The notes under the pieces: generated by a model
The model's input: the letters and a program-made list of their open reading frames with translations, nothing else
Told to the model about the DNA's origin: nothing
The model's database searches: none
Assembly: GCA_028282325.1 (NCBI GenBank)
Contig: JANQID010000022.1
Coordinates: forward strand, 30,554 to 94,553
DNA length: 64,000 nt
DNA from: Chloroflexaceae bacterium
Lineage (GTDB): Bacteria > Chloroflexota > Chloroflexia > Chloroflexales > Chloroflexaceae
Reading direction: 5' to 3'
Part shown: one piece after another, positions 44,917-54,606 of the stretch
Position numbering within the stretch: position 1 is the first letter of the stretch
Layout of the letters: every line of letters begins with the position of its first letter
Position numbers and translations under genes: made by a program

Positions 44917-45750
44917 ATGCGGCGTGTTGGTGTGCTTTTCAACCCTACATCAGAAGTATCGAGCCGGAAGTCGACCGAAGCGGTGCAATGGATGCGCGCC
45001 GAAGGTTACGATGTCTGTTGGCATGGCTCCTCGCAGGATTGTCGTGATGACCCGACGGTGCTGAAGGGCGTTGAACTGCTGATCGCAATGGGCGGCGATG
45101 GCACGGTGCTCCGCGCCGCGCGTTTGGCGTTCACGGATAATATTCCGGTGCTGGCTGTCGCGCTGGGTCATCTGAGCTTTATGGCTGAAATTGGCCCGGA
45201 AGAACTGCGCGATGGTTTGGAGGTCTTAAAGAGCAAAAACGGTTGGCATGATCAACGCACATTGATCTATGGGGAACTGTGGCGTGATGGCAAGAAAATC
45301 GACGATTTTATAGCATTAAACGAAATTGTCGTCGCCCGCGGTGACATCGGGCGGATTGTCACCGTCGAGATTGAGATCGACCAGGCGCCATTAACGACGT
45401 ATCATGCCGATGGCGTGCTGGTCTCGACGGCCACCGGATCAACGGCCTACGCCCTGTCCGCCGGCGGGCCAATCGTCGATCCGCGCTCGCGAGCATTGTT
45501 GCTGGTGCCGATTGCCGCACACCTGACCAACGTTCCCTCGATGGTACTCCATGAGGATACAGAAATCACTATCCGCCTGCATAGTCGCCACAATGTTGGG
45601 CTGGCAGTCGACGGACGCGACAATATTCTGCTCCAGTATGATGATAAAATCACCGTGCGACGCAGCAAGAAGGTTTGCACGTTTGTCCGGGTGAAGCCGG
45701 AGAACGAGTTTTACTCCCGGCTGATTCGTAGATTGCGACGCGATGTATAA
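44917..45750 (+). CDS. nadK: NAD kinase
   Basis: A 277-residue enzyme that phosphorylates NAD to NADP with ATP. Motifs are 'LLIAMGGDGTVLRAARL' (GGDG), 'ALNEIVVARGDIGRI' (NE), 'YHADGVLVSTATGSTAYALSAGGPIVDP' and 'GLAVDGRDNILLQ'. ATG 44917 follows GGGAGA and begins at the usual family start ('MRRVGVLFNP'); the preceding 38 in-frame codons are not family-like. It is followed by an SRPBCC gene about 90 bases away on the same strand. Confidence 0.94.
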   Translation: MRRVGVLFNPTSEVSSRKSTEAVQWMRAEGYDVCWHGSSQDCRDDPTVLKGVELLIAMGGDGTVLRAARLAFTDNIPVLAVALGHLSFMAEIGPEELRDGLEVLKSKNGWHDQRTLIYGELWRDGKKIDDFIALNEIVVARGDIGRIVTVEIEIDQAPLTTYHADGVLVSTATGSTAYALSAGGPIVDPRSRALLLVPIAAHLTNVPSMVLHEDTEITIRLHSRHNVGLAVDGRDNILLQYDDKITVRRSKKVCTFVRVKPENEFYSRLIRRLRRDV

Positions 45751-45840
45751 TAGGCGCAACGTACGACGGTTGTGAGCAGCGCTTGAAGCGCGTAATCGGT
45801 TTGTGATACGGCTCACGATTTAGTGTGGAAAAGGGAACTT

Positions 45841-46455
45841 ATGGGGTACATTGGTGCATCAGTCCAGGCTGTGATCGACGCGCCCATTGAGCGACTGTGG
45901 CAGATCGTCAGCGATGTCACCCGCCACCCGGCGCTGGCGGGTAGCGGCGAAGTGCAAAAGGTTGAAATGCTGCCTCCCGGCGAAATGGGGATCGACGCAC
46001 TGTTTGAGTCGCAGCAACACAACCGTGGAATCAGCTATGTCACCGTCTCGAAGGTGGTGGGCTGGTTTCCTCCTTACCGCTTCGCCTGGCGCGTCGGTAC
46101 AAGTCAATTTCCCGGCGTGGCTCAGATCTGGCAATTCGATATGACGCCGCGGCTGGGTAAGGTCGAAGTTGAGAACAGCATCACCCTGCCGTATGTGCTG
46201 CCGGACATTCCACCCTTCACGTTGCTGCGTGACTACATCGCCAACCAGGAAGCCAAAACGATTCGTCCGACGCTGGTGAACCTGGCGCGGTTGGCCGGCG
46301 CGGAACCGCCGACCGACTTCGAGGTCAAGCTCCAGCCGCCGGATACGGCGATCGCGCTGCTGCCGGTGTCGCTCATCCAGGAGGCTCTGTGGGTCGGCGC
46401 GGCGGCGGTTTCCGGCATCTGGCTTATTCGCCGGTTGGGCAAAAAAACCGCCTGA
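45841..46455 (+). CDS. SRPBCC-family protein
   Basis: A 204-residue protein with the START/polyketide-cyclase-like N-terminus 'ASVQAVIDAPIERLWQIVSDVTRHPALAGSGEVQKVEM' and a beta-sheet body. A C-terminal helical end with a hydrophobic stretch (LPVSLIQEALWVGAAAVSGIWLI) may touch the membrane. The family binds hydrophobic ligands in a helix-grip cavity; the ligand is not known here. ATG 45841 has AAGGGAAC in front and is preferred to the GTG at 45823. Confidence 0.8.
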   Translation: MGYIGASVQAVIDAPIERLWQIVSDVTRHPALAGSGEVQKVEMLPPGEMGIDALFESQQHNRGISYVTVSKVVGWFPPYRFAWRVGTSQFPGVAQIWQFDMTPRLGKVEVENSITLPYVLPDIPPFTLLRDYIANQEAKTIRPTLVNLARLAGAEPPTDFEVKLQPPDTAIALLPVSLIQEALWVGAAAVSGIWLIRRLGKKTA

Positions 46456-46462
46456 TGTACAA

Positions 46463-46494
46463 AGACCTGACAGGCGCAAAAACCTGTCAGGTCT
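46463..46494. terminator. Hairpin between convergent genes
   Basis: AGACCTGACAGG (46463-46474) and CCTGTCAGGTCT (46483-46494) form a perfect 12-bp stem with an 8-base A-rich loop, between a plus-strand gene ending at 46455 and a minus-strand gene ending at 46537. No T-run follows on the plus strand; four bases TTTT follow on the minus strand. It may terminate both genes. Confidence 0.6.
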
Positions 46495-46536
46495 AAAACT
46501 GTCTACCTCACGTTTGCGTCTCTCTCCGCCCGCTGG

Positions 46537-49017
46537 CTACCTGCCGGTTGCATCCGGCGTGCCAGGTGTGGTCGATCCTCCTGTATCGGCGCCTTCCAGG
46601 AATAGCGAGCGTTCCGCCACGATCGGCTGTGTTGCGCTTACTTCTGCCGCTATGCGCTCCTCGCCGGGAACGATCTCGTGAACGGCCATTGTGTAGCGAG
46701 CGTTGGCCGGCATACGGATCTGCTGCGTTTCAATCGAGCCATCGGTGAGGACAAAGTCCACGGTTACAACCGCCGGACGCCGATTCGGGTTGCCGAGCAG
46801 CAGGAAGTAGCTGGCATCGTTGGTGCGACCGTCGGCGAACCGCCAGGTGTAGGCCGGCGCGCTCATTCCGGTGCTCACTGTGCCGGTTGCACCGTCGTTG
46901 AAATACAATGCGCGCTCGGCGGCGATGGGACGATCCGATTCGACAATCGTCGCCACGCCTTCATCCGGAATAACCTCGTTGACATTCACTGTCAGTTGTG
47001 CGGTGGGCGGCAAAGCATAGCGTCGCTCTTCGGTCTGGCCGTCGGGCGCCAGGAACGTCACGGTGACACGGGCGATCTGGTTGTTCGGATTGAGCAGCAG
47101 CACGCGTAGTTCAAAGCCGCGTTGGGTTGTGCCCTCGGCGAAATACCAACGCCGGGCCAACTCAACGACGCCGCGTCCAGTATGCAAACCAGCGCGATCC
47201 GGGCCAAAACGCATCGTGCGTTCGACGGCGATCGGCACGCTGGAGGTGATGCGCGCGCCGAAGCGGGTGTTGGGCAACACATCGCGCACGACGATGACAA
47301 AACGCTGACCAGCGGGAACCGTAAGCGACCGCTCAACGACGGCGCCGTCGCTTTGCATAAACGCAACTGTGACGCTGGCATTCGCGGCCTGGGGATTGAA
47401 CAAAGCCAGATAGGTGTCGAACGCGCTCTCGGTGCTGCCCTCGGCGAAATACCAGATCCGCGAGAGGCGATCAATGCCCGGATTGTTGTCGATGTCGATA
47501 TCCGTCGCCAGGGCGCGCTCGGCGATGATCGGCGCATCAGACTCGACAATCGCTGGGAGGGTGGTTGTTGCGCTCACGATGTCGTTGAGGGTCAGGTCTA
47601 CGCGACCTTTGGCCGGTGCCGTAAGCGTACGCAATGTCGGGCTGTCCGGATCTAGCAGGGTAACGGTTACGCTGGCCTCGACGTCGGTCGGGTTGAAGAG
47701 CGCAAGGCGCTGGCGATAATCGCGCACATTGCCCTCGGCGAAGTACCAGCGGGCGCGCACTGTCGCCTGATCGGCCTGCGCGCGAATCTCCGGCATTAGA
47801 TTGCGCAATGACGTGTCACGATCCGCCGCCGTGGCAATTTCGCTATAACTGGCGATATTCGGTCGTGTCACGCGCTCGTTGTCCTCCAGTACGCTATGCT
47901 CGCCGGTCGGGTCGATGCCATACGCCTGTCCCAGCCAGGCCAGCAGATCGACGAGCGTATGTTGGACGGTGGTGCTCGGCTCGACCAGCGCATCGCCGAT
48001 CAGCGCCACGTGAACTGCGGTGTCCCCATTGGCCAGGCGTGATGTCTTTGTTGTCGGCCCGCCGAGGCGACCCTCGTAGAGCGCGCCGTCGCGATCGATT
48101 ATGTAGTGATAGGTCAGATCATCCCAGCCGAGGCTCTGCGTTTGATAGATCGTCAAGGCGCGTAACAATGCCATCGTCGCGCCTACTCCGGCGGGCGCAT
48201 TGATCTGATGAATTACCACCCCGCGCGGGTTGGCCTGGCTGTTCCACAACGCTTCGGGACGCGCGTTCCAGGTCGATCGTTCGATAAGCAATGGTCGCGG
48301 CGTCAGCGTATTGCCGCCGAAGCGAATGGGTGTTCGGGGCGAACCGGCGGCGCTTTCCGGTCCCTGGGTTGTGTCAAAGAAGAAGACCTTGACCATGTCG
48401 AGTATCGCCGACGCGCGTTGTACTGTGCTGGCGAAGGCGATCCGCAGTTGCACATAGCGCGTCCCGGCCGGAAATGCGATCACGGCGGGACTGGCCAGCG
48501 CGCCATCGTCCGCCAGTGAGCGATCTTCGTAGGCGATCAACGATTGCCAATCGGTCCAGCCCGCATCCGGCCCTACCTCGCCATCGGTGTCGAGGTCAAG
48601 CGCGATCGTCGCCGTCAACGGTGCAACTCGACCACGCAATTCGAGTTGGAGATCGGCTCCGGCGGGAATTTCAGCGCGCCAGACCGCGCCGACCGCGTTA
48701 AAGGGCGCATCGGGCTCAAATGGTTCCGAGACGAAGGTTCCCGTGGCTTGATCTTCCGCCAGGCGCAACTCGCCGCCAGCATTATTGGTGAGCAACAGAC
48801 TCGCTTCGGGGATGATCTCGCCGGCTTGCCAATCGGCCACCGTGTCCAACAGCCACTCCCCCATCGGCGGCTCATCGAGTTGCGCGACGGGACTGGCCAA
48901 CGATGCGACGGGGATAAGCAGCACACTGGCCAGCGTCGCCAGTCCGACGAGGTTCATCACCAGCCGGAAGGCTGACAAACGCCGGATCGTCGCGAGGATG
49001 GAAATCCGATCATTCAT
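46537..49017 (-). CDS. Secreted protein with a PGRP/amidase-like domain and four WYFAEG repeats
   Basis: An 826-residue exported protein with a signal segment (LVGLATLASVLLIPVASLAS). After a beta-rich region, a PGRP/Amidase_2-like domain occupies about residues 245-345 ('STWNARPEALWNSQANPRGVVIHQINAPAG', 'GWDDLTYHYIIDRDGALYEGRLGG', 'VHVALIGD'). The first zinc histidine is seen but the HHT motif is HQI and the last ligands are unclear, so it may bind rather than cleave peptidoglycan. The second half is four repeats of about 100 residues starting 'RWYFAEG' or 'TWRFADG' and ending 'IVAERAL'. Confidence 0.8.
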   Translation of the reverse strand: MNDRISILATIRRLSAFRLVMNLVGLATLASVLLIPVASLASPVAQLDEPPMGEWLLDTVADWQAGEIIPEASLLLTNNAGGELRLAEDQATGTFVSEPFEPDAPFNAVGAVWRAEIPAGADLQLELRGRVAPLTATIALDLDTDGEVGPDAGWTDWQSLIAYEDRSLADDGALASPAVIAFPAGTRYVQLRIAFASTVQRASAILDMVKVFFFDTTQGPESAAGSPRTPIRFGGNTLTPRPLLIERSTWNARPEALWNSQANPRGVVIHQINAPAGVGATMALLRALTIYQTQSLGWDDLTYHYIIDRDGALYEGRLGGPTTKTSRLANGDTAVHVALIGDALVEPSTTVQHTLVDLLAWLGQAYGIDPTGEHSVLEDNERVTRPNIASYSEIATAADRDTSLRNLMPEIRAQADQATVRARWYFAEGNVRDYRQRLALFNPTDVEASVTVTLLDPDSPTLRTLTAPAKGRVDLTLNDIVSATTTLPAIVESDAPIIAERALATDIDIDNNPGIDRLSRIWYFAEGSTESAFDTYLALFNPQAANASVTVAFMQSDGAVVERSLTVPAGQRFVIVVRDVLPNTRFGARITSSVPIAVERTMRFGPDRAGLHTGRGVVELARRWYFAEGTTQRGFELRVLLLNPNNQIARVTVTFLAPDGQTEERRYALPPTAQLTVNVNEVIPDEGVATIVESDRPIAAERALYFNDGATGTVSTGMSAPAYTWRFADGRTNDASYFLLLGNPNRRPAVVTVDFVLTDGSIETQQIRMPANARYTMAVHEIVPGEERIAAEVSATQPIVAERSLFLEGADTGGSTTPGTPDATGR

Positions 49018-49085
49018 AACGCGCTCGTCCTTCGTTGGGTAGAAAATATCGTCGGCGATCTATGATCCGCTTCCACCATAACCCG

Positions 49086-51173
49086 TCATTCGGCGGGCTT
49101 TAGCGCGTCATAGGTATACAGATTATCGGCGCTCCAGAGTGACCAGCCGAACGCGTCGGCAAAATCCTCGGCCGCATCGATCTGCGCGCGCACCTCTGTA
49201 GGGCCGTATTCGACGATCTGATCATCGGGTACCCAGATTAGCGTGAAATCTTGCAGCCAGGGTCGCAATTTCGCCCGATCGCCGTCAACCATCCTTGCGC
49301 CACGCACCATACTTTCGTACACGATCTCGTACGGATGCGCGGCGGCATTCTCAAAGTTGAGTTCGTGAAGGCCATAGTGTGACGGATAGACCATTGGGCA
49401 GATATAGTCAGCGTGCTTGGCCATCAAGGTGAGATTCTGGCCAATGATCGGCTGCGGTTCCCAGGCGGCGTAGCCGAACACATCAACGGAAAAGAAGGCT
49501 CCCGCGCCGTTGATAGCCCGGTGGGCTTGCTCCATAAACGTTGTGATATTTTCGTACATCGCCTGCGGGTTTTCGTAATCGATCGGCTGCGAGAGTTGCA
49601 TATACTCGATATCGCTGGCGTCATTCGGGAAACGGATATAATCGAACTGGATTTCATCGAACCCTAACTGCGCCGCTTCGATGCCGAGTTGAATATTGTA
49701 ATCCCAGACATTGCGATTCCACGGATCCAGCCAGGCAATACCCCAGTCGGCGTAGAACTCCTTGCCGGTGCGCATATCCTGCGCGGCCCAATCGGGGCGA
49801 GTTTGCGCCAGCAAGTTGTCGTGGGCGAAGATGTGAATACGGGCGATCGTGTAGATGCCCCGCTGCTCAGCTTCGGCCAGAATCGCGCGGATGTCGTAGA
49901 CGTCTTCCGAGGTTCCCAATTCTTCAATAATCGGCACAGACGATTGATAGTAGATCAAGCCCAGATCGACTAGATTATCTGACTTCAGATCGATCACCAT
50001 CGCGTTCAACTCGGTGCGATCAATGACATCGAAGAGCTCCTGGAGTCGCTCCGGTCGATATGCGGCGATGGAGGTTTTGACGTAGAGCGCCCTGGCCTCA
50101 AATGGCTCAAGCTCGATCTGCGCCGGAACATTGCCGGGCTTCAATTCAAAAACAGCCTTGCGATATCCGGGCGCCAGCACCTGAATATAGCCGCTCTCCG
50201 GCAATCCATCCAGGGTAAATGCGCCATCCGCCTGATTGTCAATCCGTGTGTGAGCGACATCGGCGCCGGGAAGCTCAGTAGTTGCGATCACCGTTGCGTT
50301 GGGTATGATCTCGCCCGTCGTCTCATCAACTAGAGTCGCCGTCAATTCATCAGGCCGCAGCAACACATCGAGTGTGCTTGTACGTTCGATCTGTTGTGAT
50401 TGAGGTGCATATCCGTCGGCCATAATTTCGATTACAGTGGCGTCCGGTGGAACACCTTCGAGGCGGTACGCGCCATCGGCGGCGCTAGTTGTTTGCAAGC
50501 CGTCGATGCCGATCACCGCTCCGGCGATTGGCTGACCGCTGTAGCGATCGGCGATGCTGCCGCTGAGCACGTTTGGTCGCAGGGCGACATCGTACGTGAT
50601 AGCGCGATTGATTTCAACTTCTACCGAATCGTAATCAGGAGCATCGATCTCAAGCGTAAAACGCTGCGGCATTTCCGAAAAGGCGTAGACACCTTCGAGA
50701 TCGGTGGTAGCGGTCAATATCCTGGTGGTGGTTGTAAAAACCGCGACCTCAACATTTGCAAGCGGCTGTTCTGTATATGCATCGGTCAGCTCGCCGCTCA
50801 ACGTATTGGGGCGTAACTCCATAGTCAGCGTCACGGTAGGTGCGTCGGTTTGCATAAGCTGCGGCTGTTCACGTAGTGCTATGCGAGTTGTTTCATACCC
50901 CGGCGCGCTGATCTGGAGTGTGTCGCTGGTTCTCCAATGGGCAGTCTGGAATGTACCGGCATCGTCGGTGGCAGTGCTTGCGCCGCCGATACGGACGCTG
51001 GCCATTTCAACCGGCTGGCCGCTATATGCATCAATCACGGAACCGCTTAACACGACCGGCGAGCGTATGCTGCAGGCCGCTAGCGTGAGTGAAAAGAGAA
51101 AGAGCGGAAAGAAGAGCAGAGGACGTAGCAAAGCGGACGCGAGCTTGTGCCGCTCGGAACGCAACATGCTCAT
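49086..51173 (-). CDS. Lipoprotein with carboxypeptidase-regulatory-like repeats and a DUF4015 glycosidase-like domain
   Basis: A 695-residue protein. The lipobox is in 'FSLTLAACSI'. Four beta-sandwich repeats (residues 40-370) each open with 'LSGSVIDAYSGQPVEMASVRIGG' or its like. A C-terminal (beta/alpha)8 domain of the DUF4015 type follows: 'ALYVKTSIAAYRPERLQELFDVIDRTELNAMVIDLKSDNL', 'GIYTIARIHIFAHDNLL', 'GFDEIQFDYIRFPND', 'FSVDVFGYAAW'. DUF4015 proteins are predicted glycoside hydrolases that act on wall or extracellular glycans; activity here is unproven. The ATG follows GGAG by about ten bases. Confidence 0.82.
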   Translation of the reverse strand: MSMLRSERHKLASALLRPLLFFPLFLFSLTLAACSIRSPVVLSGSVIDAYSGQPVEMASVRIGGASTATDDAGTFQTAHWRTSDTLQISAPGYETTRIALREQPQLMQTDAPTVTLTMELRPNTLSGELTDAYTEQPLANVEVAVFTTTTRILTATTDLEGVYAFSEMPQRFTLEIDAPDYDSVEVEINRAITYDVALRPNVLSGSIADRYSGQPIAGAVIGIDGLQTTSAADGAYRLEGVPPDATVIEIMADGYAPQSQQIERTSTLDVLLRPDELTATLVDETTGEIIPNATVIATTELPGADVAHTRIDNQADGAFTLDGLPESGYIQVLAPGYRKAVFELKPGNVPAQIELEPFEARALYVKTSIAAYRPERLQELFDVIDRTELNAMVIDLKSDNLVDLGLIYYQSSVPIIEELGTSEDVYDIRAILAEAEQRGIYTIARIHIFAHDNLLAQTRPDWAAQDMRTGKEFYADWGIAWLDPWNRNVWDYNIQLGIEAAQLGFDEIQFDYIRFPNDASDIEYMQLSQPIDYENPQAMYENITTFMEQAHRAINGAGAFFSVDVFGYAAWEPQPIIGQNLTLMAKHADYICPMVYPSHYGLHELNFENAAAHPYEIVYESMVRGARMVDGDRAKLRPWLQDFTLIWVPDDQIVEYGPTEVRAQIDAAEDFADAFGWSLWSADNLYTYDALKPAE

Positions 51174-51285
51174 GAAGAAACTCCTACGTACAAGTATCTA
51201 CATTCAGCCTAACTATGATAAAAGTTTTACAGTTTACTGTCAAGGCTTGCGTTATTTTCTGCATCTGGGGGTTAGCGTGTCAAAC

Positions 51286-51313
51286 GGCAAGCAAGCGTTT
51301 TGGCCTGCTTGCC
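51286..51313. repeat. Imperfect hairpin upstream of the lipoprotein gene
   Basis: GGCAAGCA (51286-51293) and TGCTTGCC (51306-51313) pair around a 12-base loop in the 260-base gap between two minus-strand genes. No T-tail is seen; its role is unclear. The rest of the gap shows no gene. Confidence 0.4.
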
Positions 51314-51436
51314 ACGCTTGCGGAGCGAGTGAGACGGCCGGTGTGAGCCTCATAGAGAAATCATATCAGGTTTCGACTGAAAGCTCATTTGCCAGACCTG
51401 ATCGGTCTTTGTGCGAGCCTGTAACCGAATTTGGTA

Positions 51437-54427
51437 CTAGACGTGGCGCGCATGATTTTCGTAGACCACTTCGTAGATGCGATGCGGTTCTTGCTTGCCT
51501 TTGAGATGAACCTGACCTAACGGCTTGAGATGGACGGGCAACATATGATTATCCGGAAGCGCATCGCACAAGTGATAAGAGATGATAATCTGATCAGCTT
51601 TGGCCAACCCGGAGAGCCGACTTGCCGTGTTCACTACATCGCCGATCAAGGTGTAGTCGAGGCGTTGCTCGGAGCCGATGTTGCCAACGACTGCGCGCCC
51701 ATAGCTGATACCGATGCCCATACCGATGTCCAGGCCGACTTCTTTGCGCCAGATTGCATTCAAATCGGTGAATGCCTTTTGCATATCGACTGCTGTAATC
51801 AAGGCGCGCTGCGGATCATCGGGCCGAGCGATCGGTGTGCCAAATACGCCGATAATGCCGTCGCCGAGAAATTTATCTATTGTTCCCTCGTGTTCATGCA
51901 GCACCTCAGTCATCGTCGTGAAATACCGATTGAGAATAAGCTCAACCAACACTTTTGGATTCGTTTGCTCGGTCAGCGCCGTAAAGCCGCGCATATCGGC
52001 GAAGAGCACGGCGACATCGCACTCGGTGGGCTGCCCAAACTCCTGACTGGCACTCATCAGGCGTTCGGCGACAACCGGCGAGACATAGCGTCGGAAAACG
52101 CTGCGCATCCGCTCACGCTCCTGGCGCTCCAACACCTTGATCGCTGTGATGTCCTGCATTACGGCAACCTTGCCCAATGGCTGTCCATCGGCCCCGCGCA
52201 CCGGCGAAATGTTCACGCTATAGGTTGTGTCGCTGGGTAGTGAAAGCTCATATGAATCTTTGGGCGCCGCGAGCGCGACGGTATCCGTCAGCAGCGCTAT
52301 CAAGCGTTCTAGCAACGGGTTCGGATTGGTCTGCGCCAGCGACTGGAGCGTTGTGTTATGGTGCGTTTCAAGCTTCAACGTCAGGCGCTCTTCTGCTGCG
52401 CGGTTGGCCAGGAGCAATTCGTTCTCCGGTCCCGCCAGCACGATTGGATTGGCCGTTCCGCCCAAGACGGCATTCAATGTACTGCGCTCGTCTTCAACGA
52501 CGCGGTAAAGTCTAATGTTTTCGATGACTTGCATAATCAGACTTGCGACGGTCGTGGCAAGTTCGAGATCGGCACTCCCAAAGTCATTTTCGCGGCGTGT
52601 AGCATCAATAGCGATGATCCCCAGCGTATGTGAACTTGCTACCAACGGCACCAGCAACACCGACTCGATGGCGCGGGCTTTGAGAAAAGTCTGAAGCTCC
52701 GCAAACCGCTGATCCGTTTGCATACTGCGGTATATGCGCGGCGACTGTATCTGCTGGATTCGCCATTGTATATCGTTTGTGGAGTGAAGATAACGGAACA
52801 GATCATTGTCGGCATCGGTTTGCAAGCCATACAATGCGACCAGGGCACTGCCATGATCTTCAGCCTCGCCGAACAGGATCAACGCCGTTTGCCGGGCCCC
52901 GAAGATCATCGCGACGGCATCAGCGGCGAGTTGCAGGCTCTGAGTGGCGTCCAGTTGTGCGGTGATCGCAACCGAGAGGCGATTGACCTGGCTGAGTTGT
53001 TGAATACGACGTTGCTCGTTTTCCAGGAGCAACGCATTGCCCAGAGCGACGCTCAATTGACTCACAATCGCACTCAGCACCGCTTCATCGTTGGGGCCGA
53101 ATGCATTGGGTTGTTCACTTTGCACATCAATCGTGCCGAACACCTCGCGTCGCAGCAGAATAGGCACCACCAGTTCGGAACGGATTCCAAAACCAGCGTC
53201 TGAAGCGGCCAGAAAGCGTTCGTCATTGGTGACATCGTCTGACCGGACGATCTGGCGGTGGCGAACGGCCCAGCCGTTGATCCCCTGGGTGATCGGAAAG
53301 CGCATCGGTTGTGTGTCGAACGAGGGCATATCGATGGCGCCTGCCACTTCCTTCACCGTCAGGTGATCGTTTTCGTGCAACATCATACTGACGCGCGGAT
53401 ACTCGAATTGCTGCTGCACCATATGCACGGCCAGCCGAATGAGTTGATCAGGGTACATCAACTCTGAGAGATGCGAGTTGATTTCATTGATACGGCGCAG
53501 CTCATCGGCGCGTTGAGCAAGCAACTCTTTCTGGCGTTGCGTTAGTCGGAAGAGTCGGGCGCTTTCAAGCGCGACGGCGCTCTGGGCGGCGACAGAGCCA
53601 AGGAGATCGGTATGTTCGGAGGTGAAATAGCCGGGAGTGTGATGAACGAGCGTGATCACTCCAAGCACGCGGCCTTCGCGCAACACGGGCATTGCCGCGA
53701 CGCTGCGGACTTGTTTTTGAAAGCTGGCTTTGCTGACCCAACGATCATCTTCATAGGTGTCGGGAACAACCAGCGGTAATCGTTCGTGTAGTACCCAGCC
53801 GGCGACGCCATGACGCAGAATATCGCTAAGAATGGGCGTCGCTGGATTGCGGCTGCTCGAATAGCACAACGTGTGTTCATCGTCATAATCAACCAGGATA
53901 ATACTCGCGCGGATTGCGCCCACTGCGTCGGCCAGATGATCGAGAAAACGGGTCAGCAGAACGTCCAGCTCAATCGAAGCGCCGAGTTCGCGGGTCAGGT
54001 GCAAGAGCAATTCGGTTTTGCGCTGCTCATTGCTGAGATCGCGTTGGGCCCGCTGCAAGCGTAACATTGCCCGAACATGAGCCAGCAGTTCGTCAATATC
54101 AATCGGCTTGGGCAAAAAGTCGTCGGCTCCAGCGTCCAGGCTCATCACGCTCGCCGATAGCTCGGTGTGTGCAGACAGCATAATGATCGGCATGAATGGC
54201 TTGGTTGTATCCATCTTGATCTGGTTCGCGACCCCTCGCCCGTCAATGCCGGGCAACGCCAGATCAAGCAATACGAGATCAGGCGTAATCAGGTGCAGAT
54301 AGGCGAGCGCTTCTTCTCCGGTGCTCGCCAGCGCGACACGATAGCCGTTACTGACCAAAATATCGCGGAAGAGGCTACGCGCTCCAGGATCGTCGTCGAC
54401 CACTAAGATATGTGCTGGCTCAGTCAT
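51437..54427 (-). CDS. Response regulator fused to three GAF domains, PAS and a class III nucleotide cyclase
   Basis: A 996-residue soluble signalling protein. A receiver domain (residues 5-120) keeps D11/D12 and the phospho-acceptor D55 in 'LVLLDLALPG'. Three GAF domains lie at about 155-310, 345-495 and 520-675. A PAS-like region starts 'LNAVLGGTANPIVLAGPENELLLANRAAEERL'. The class III cyclase (about 800-990) has 'DVAVLFADMRGFTALTEQ', 'DKFLGDGIIGVFG' and 'GRAVVGNIGSEQRLDYTLIGDVVNTASRL', with both metal aspartates and the transition-state arginine. cAMP is the likely product. ATG 54427 starts exactly at the receiver domain. Confidence 0.9.
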   Translation of the reverse strand: MTEPAHILVVDDDPGARSLFRDILVSNGYRVALASTGEEALAYLHLITPDLVLLDLALPGIDGRGVANQIKMDTTKPFMPIIMLSAHTELSASVMSLDAGADDFLPKPIDIDELLAHVRAMLRLQRAQRDLSNEQRKTELLLHLTRELGASIELDVLLTRFLDHLADAVGAIRASIILVDYDDEHTLCYSSSRNPATPILSDILRHGVAGWVLHERLPLVVPDTYEDDRWVSKASFQKQVRSVAAMPVLREGRVLGVITLVHHTPGYFTSEHTDLLGSVAAQSAVALESARLFRLTQRQKELLAQRADELRRINEINSHLSELMYPDQLIRLAVHMVQQQFEYPRVSMMLHENDHLTVKEVAGAIDMPSFDTQPMRFPITQGINGWAVRHRQIVRSDDVTNDERFLAASDAGFGIRSELVVPILLRREVFGTIDVQSEQPNAFGPNDEAVLSAIVSQLSVALGNALLLENEQRRIQQLSQVNRLSVAITAQLDATQSLQLAADAVAMIFGARQTALILFGEAEDHGSALVALYGLQTDADNDLFRYLHSTNDIQWRIQQIQSPRIYRSMQTDQRFAELQTFLKARAIESVLLVPLVASSHTLGIIAIDATRRENDFGSADLELATTVASLIMQVIENIRLYRVVEDERSTLNAVLGGTANPIVLAGPENELLLANRAAEERLTLKLETHHNTTLQSLAQTNPNPLLERLIALLTDTVALAAPKDSYELSLPSDTTYSVNISPVRGADGQPLGKVAVMQDITAIKVLERQERERMRSVFRRYVSPVVAERLMSASQEFGQPTECDVAVLFADMRGFTALTEQTNPKVLVELILNRYFTTMTEVLHEHEGTIDKFLGDGIIGVFGTPIARPDDPQRALITAVDMQKAFTDLNAIWRKEVGLDIGMGIGISYGRAVVGNIGSEQRLDYTLIGDVVNTASRLSGLAKADQIIISYHLCDALPDNHMLPVHLKPLGQVHLKGKQEPHRIYEVVYENHARHV

Positions 54428-54552
54428 AATATATATATGTGTTGTGCCGACAATGCTGAACAGCGTTGTGCGGCATTCAAAGAAAGCGCTTGTCCAGATT
54501 TTCACGCTACTAATGTGGGATAGTATATCACATCGTCTATTTTAGGCGCACA

Positions 54553-54588
54553 ACAAACGGAGGCCGCATAAACACGACCTCCGTTTGT
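54553..54588 (-). terminator. Terminator-like hairpin after the PspC gene
   Basis: ACAAACGGAGG (54553-54563) and CCTCCGTTTGT (54578-54588) are perfect 11-bp arms around a 14-base loop, just past the stop of the minus-strand gene at 54607. Confidence 0.6.
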
Positions 54589-54606
54589 AAATGTTGTCGG
54601 GTCTAG

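Noticed and set aside
45823..45840. GTG at 45823 as start of the SRPBCC gene
   Set aside because: No ribosome site in front; ATG 45841 has AAGGGAAC upstream and starts at the domain.
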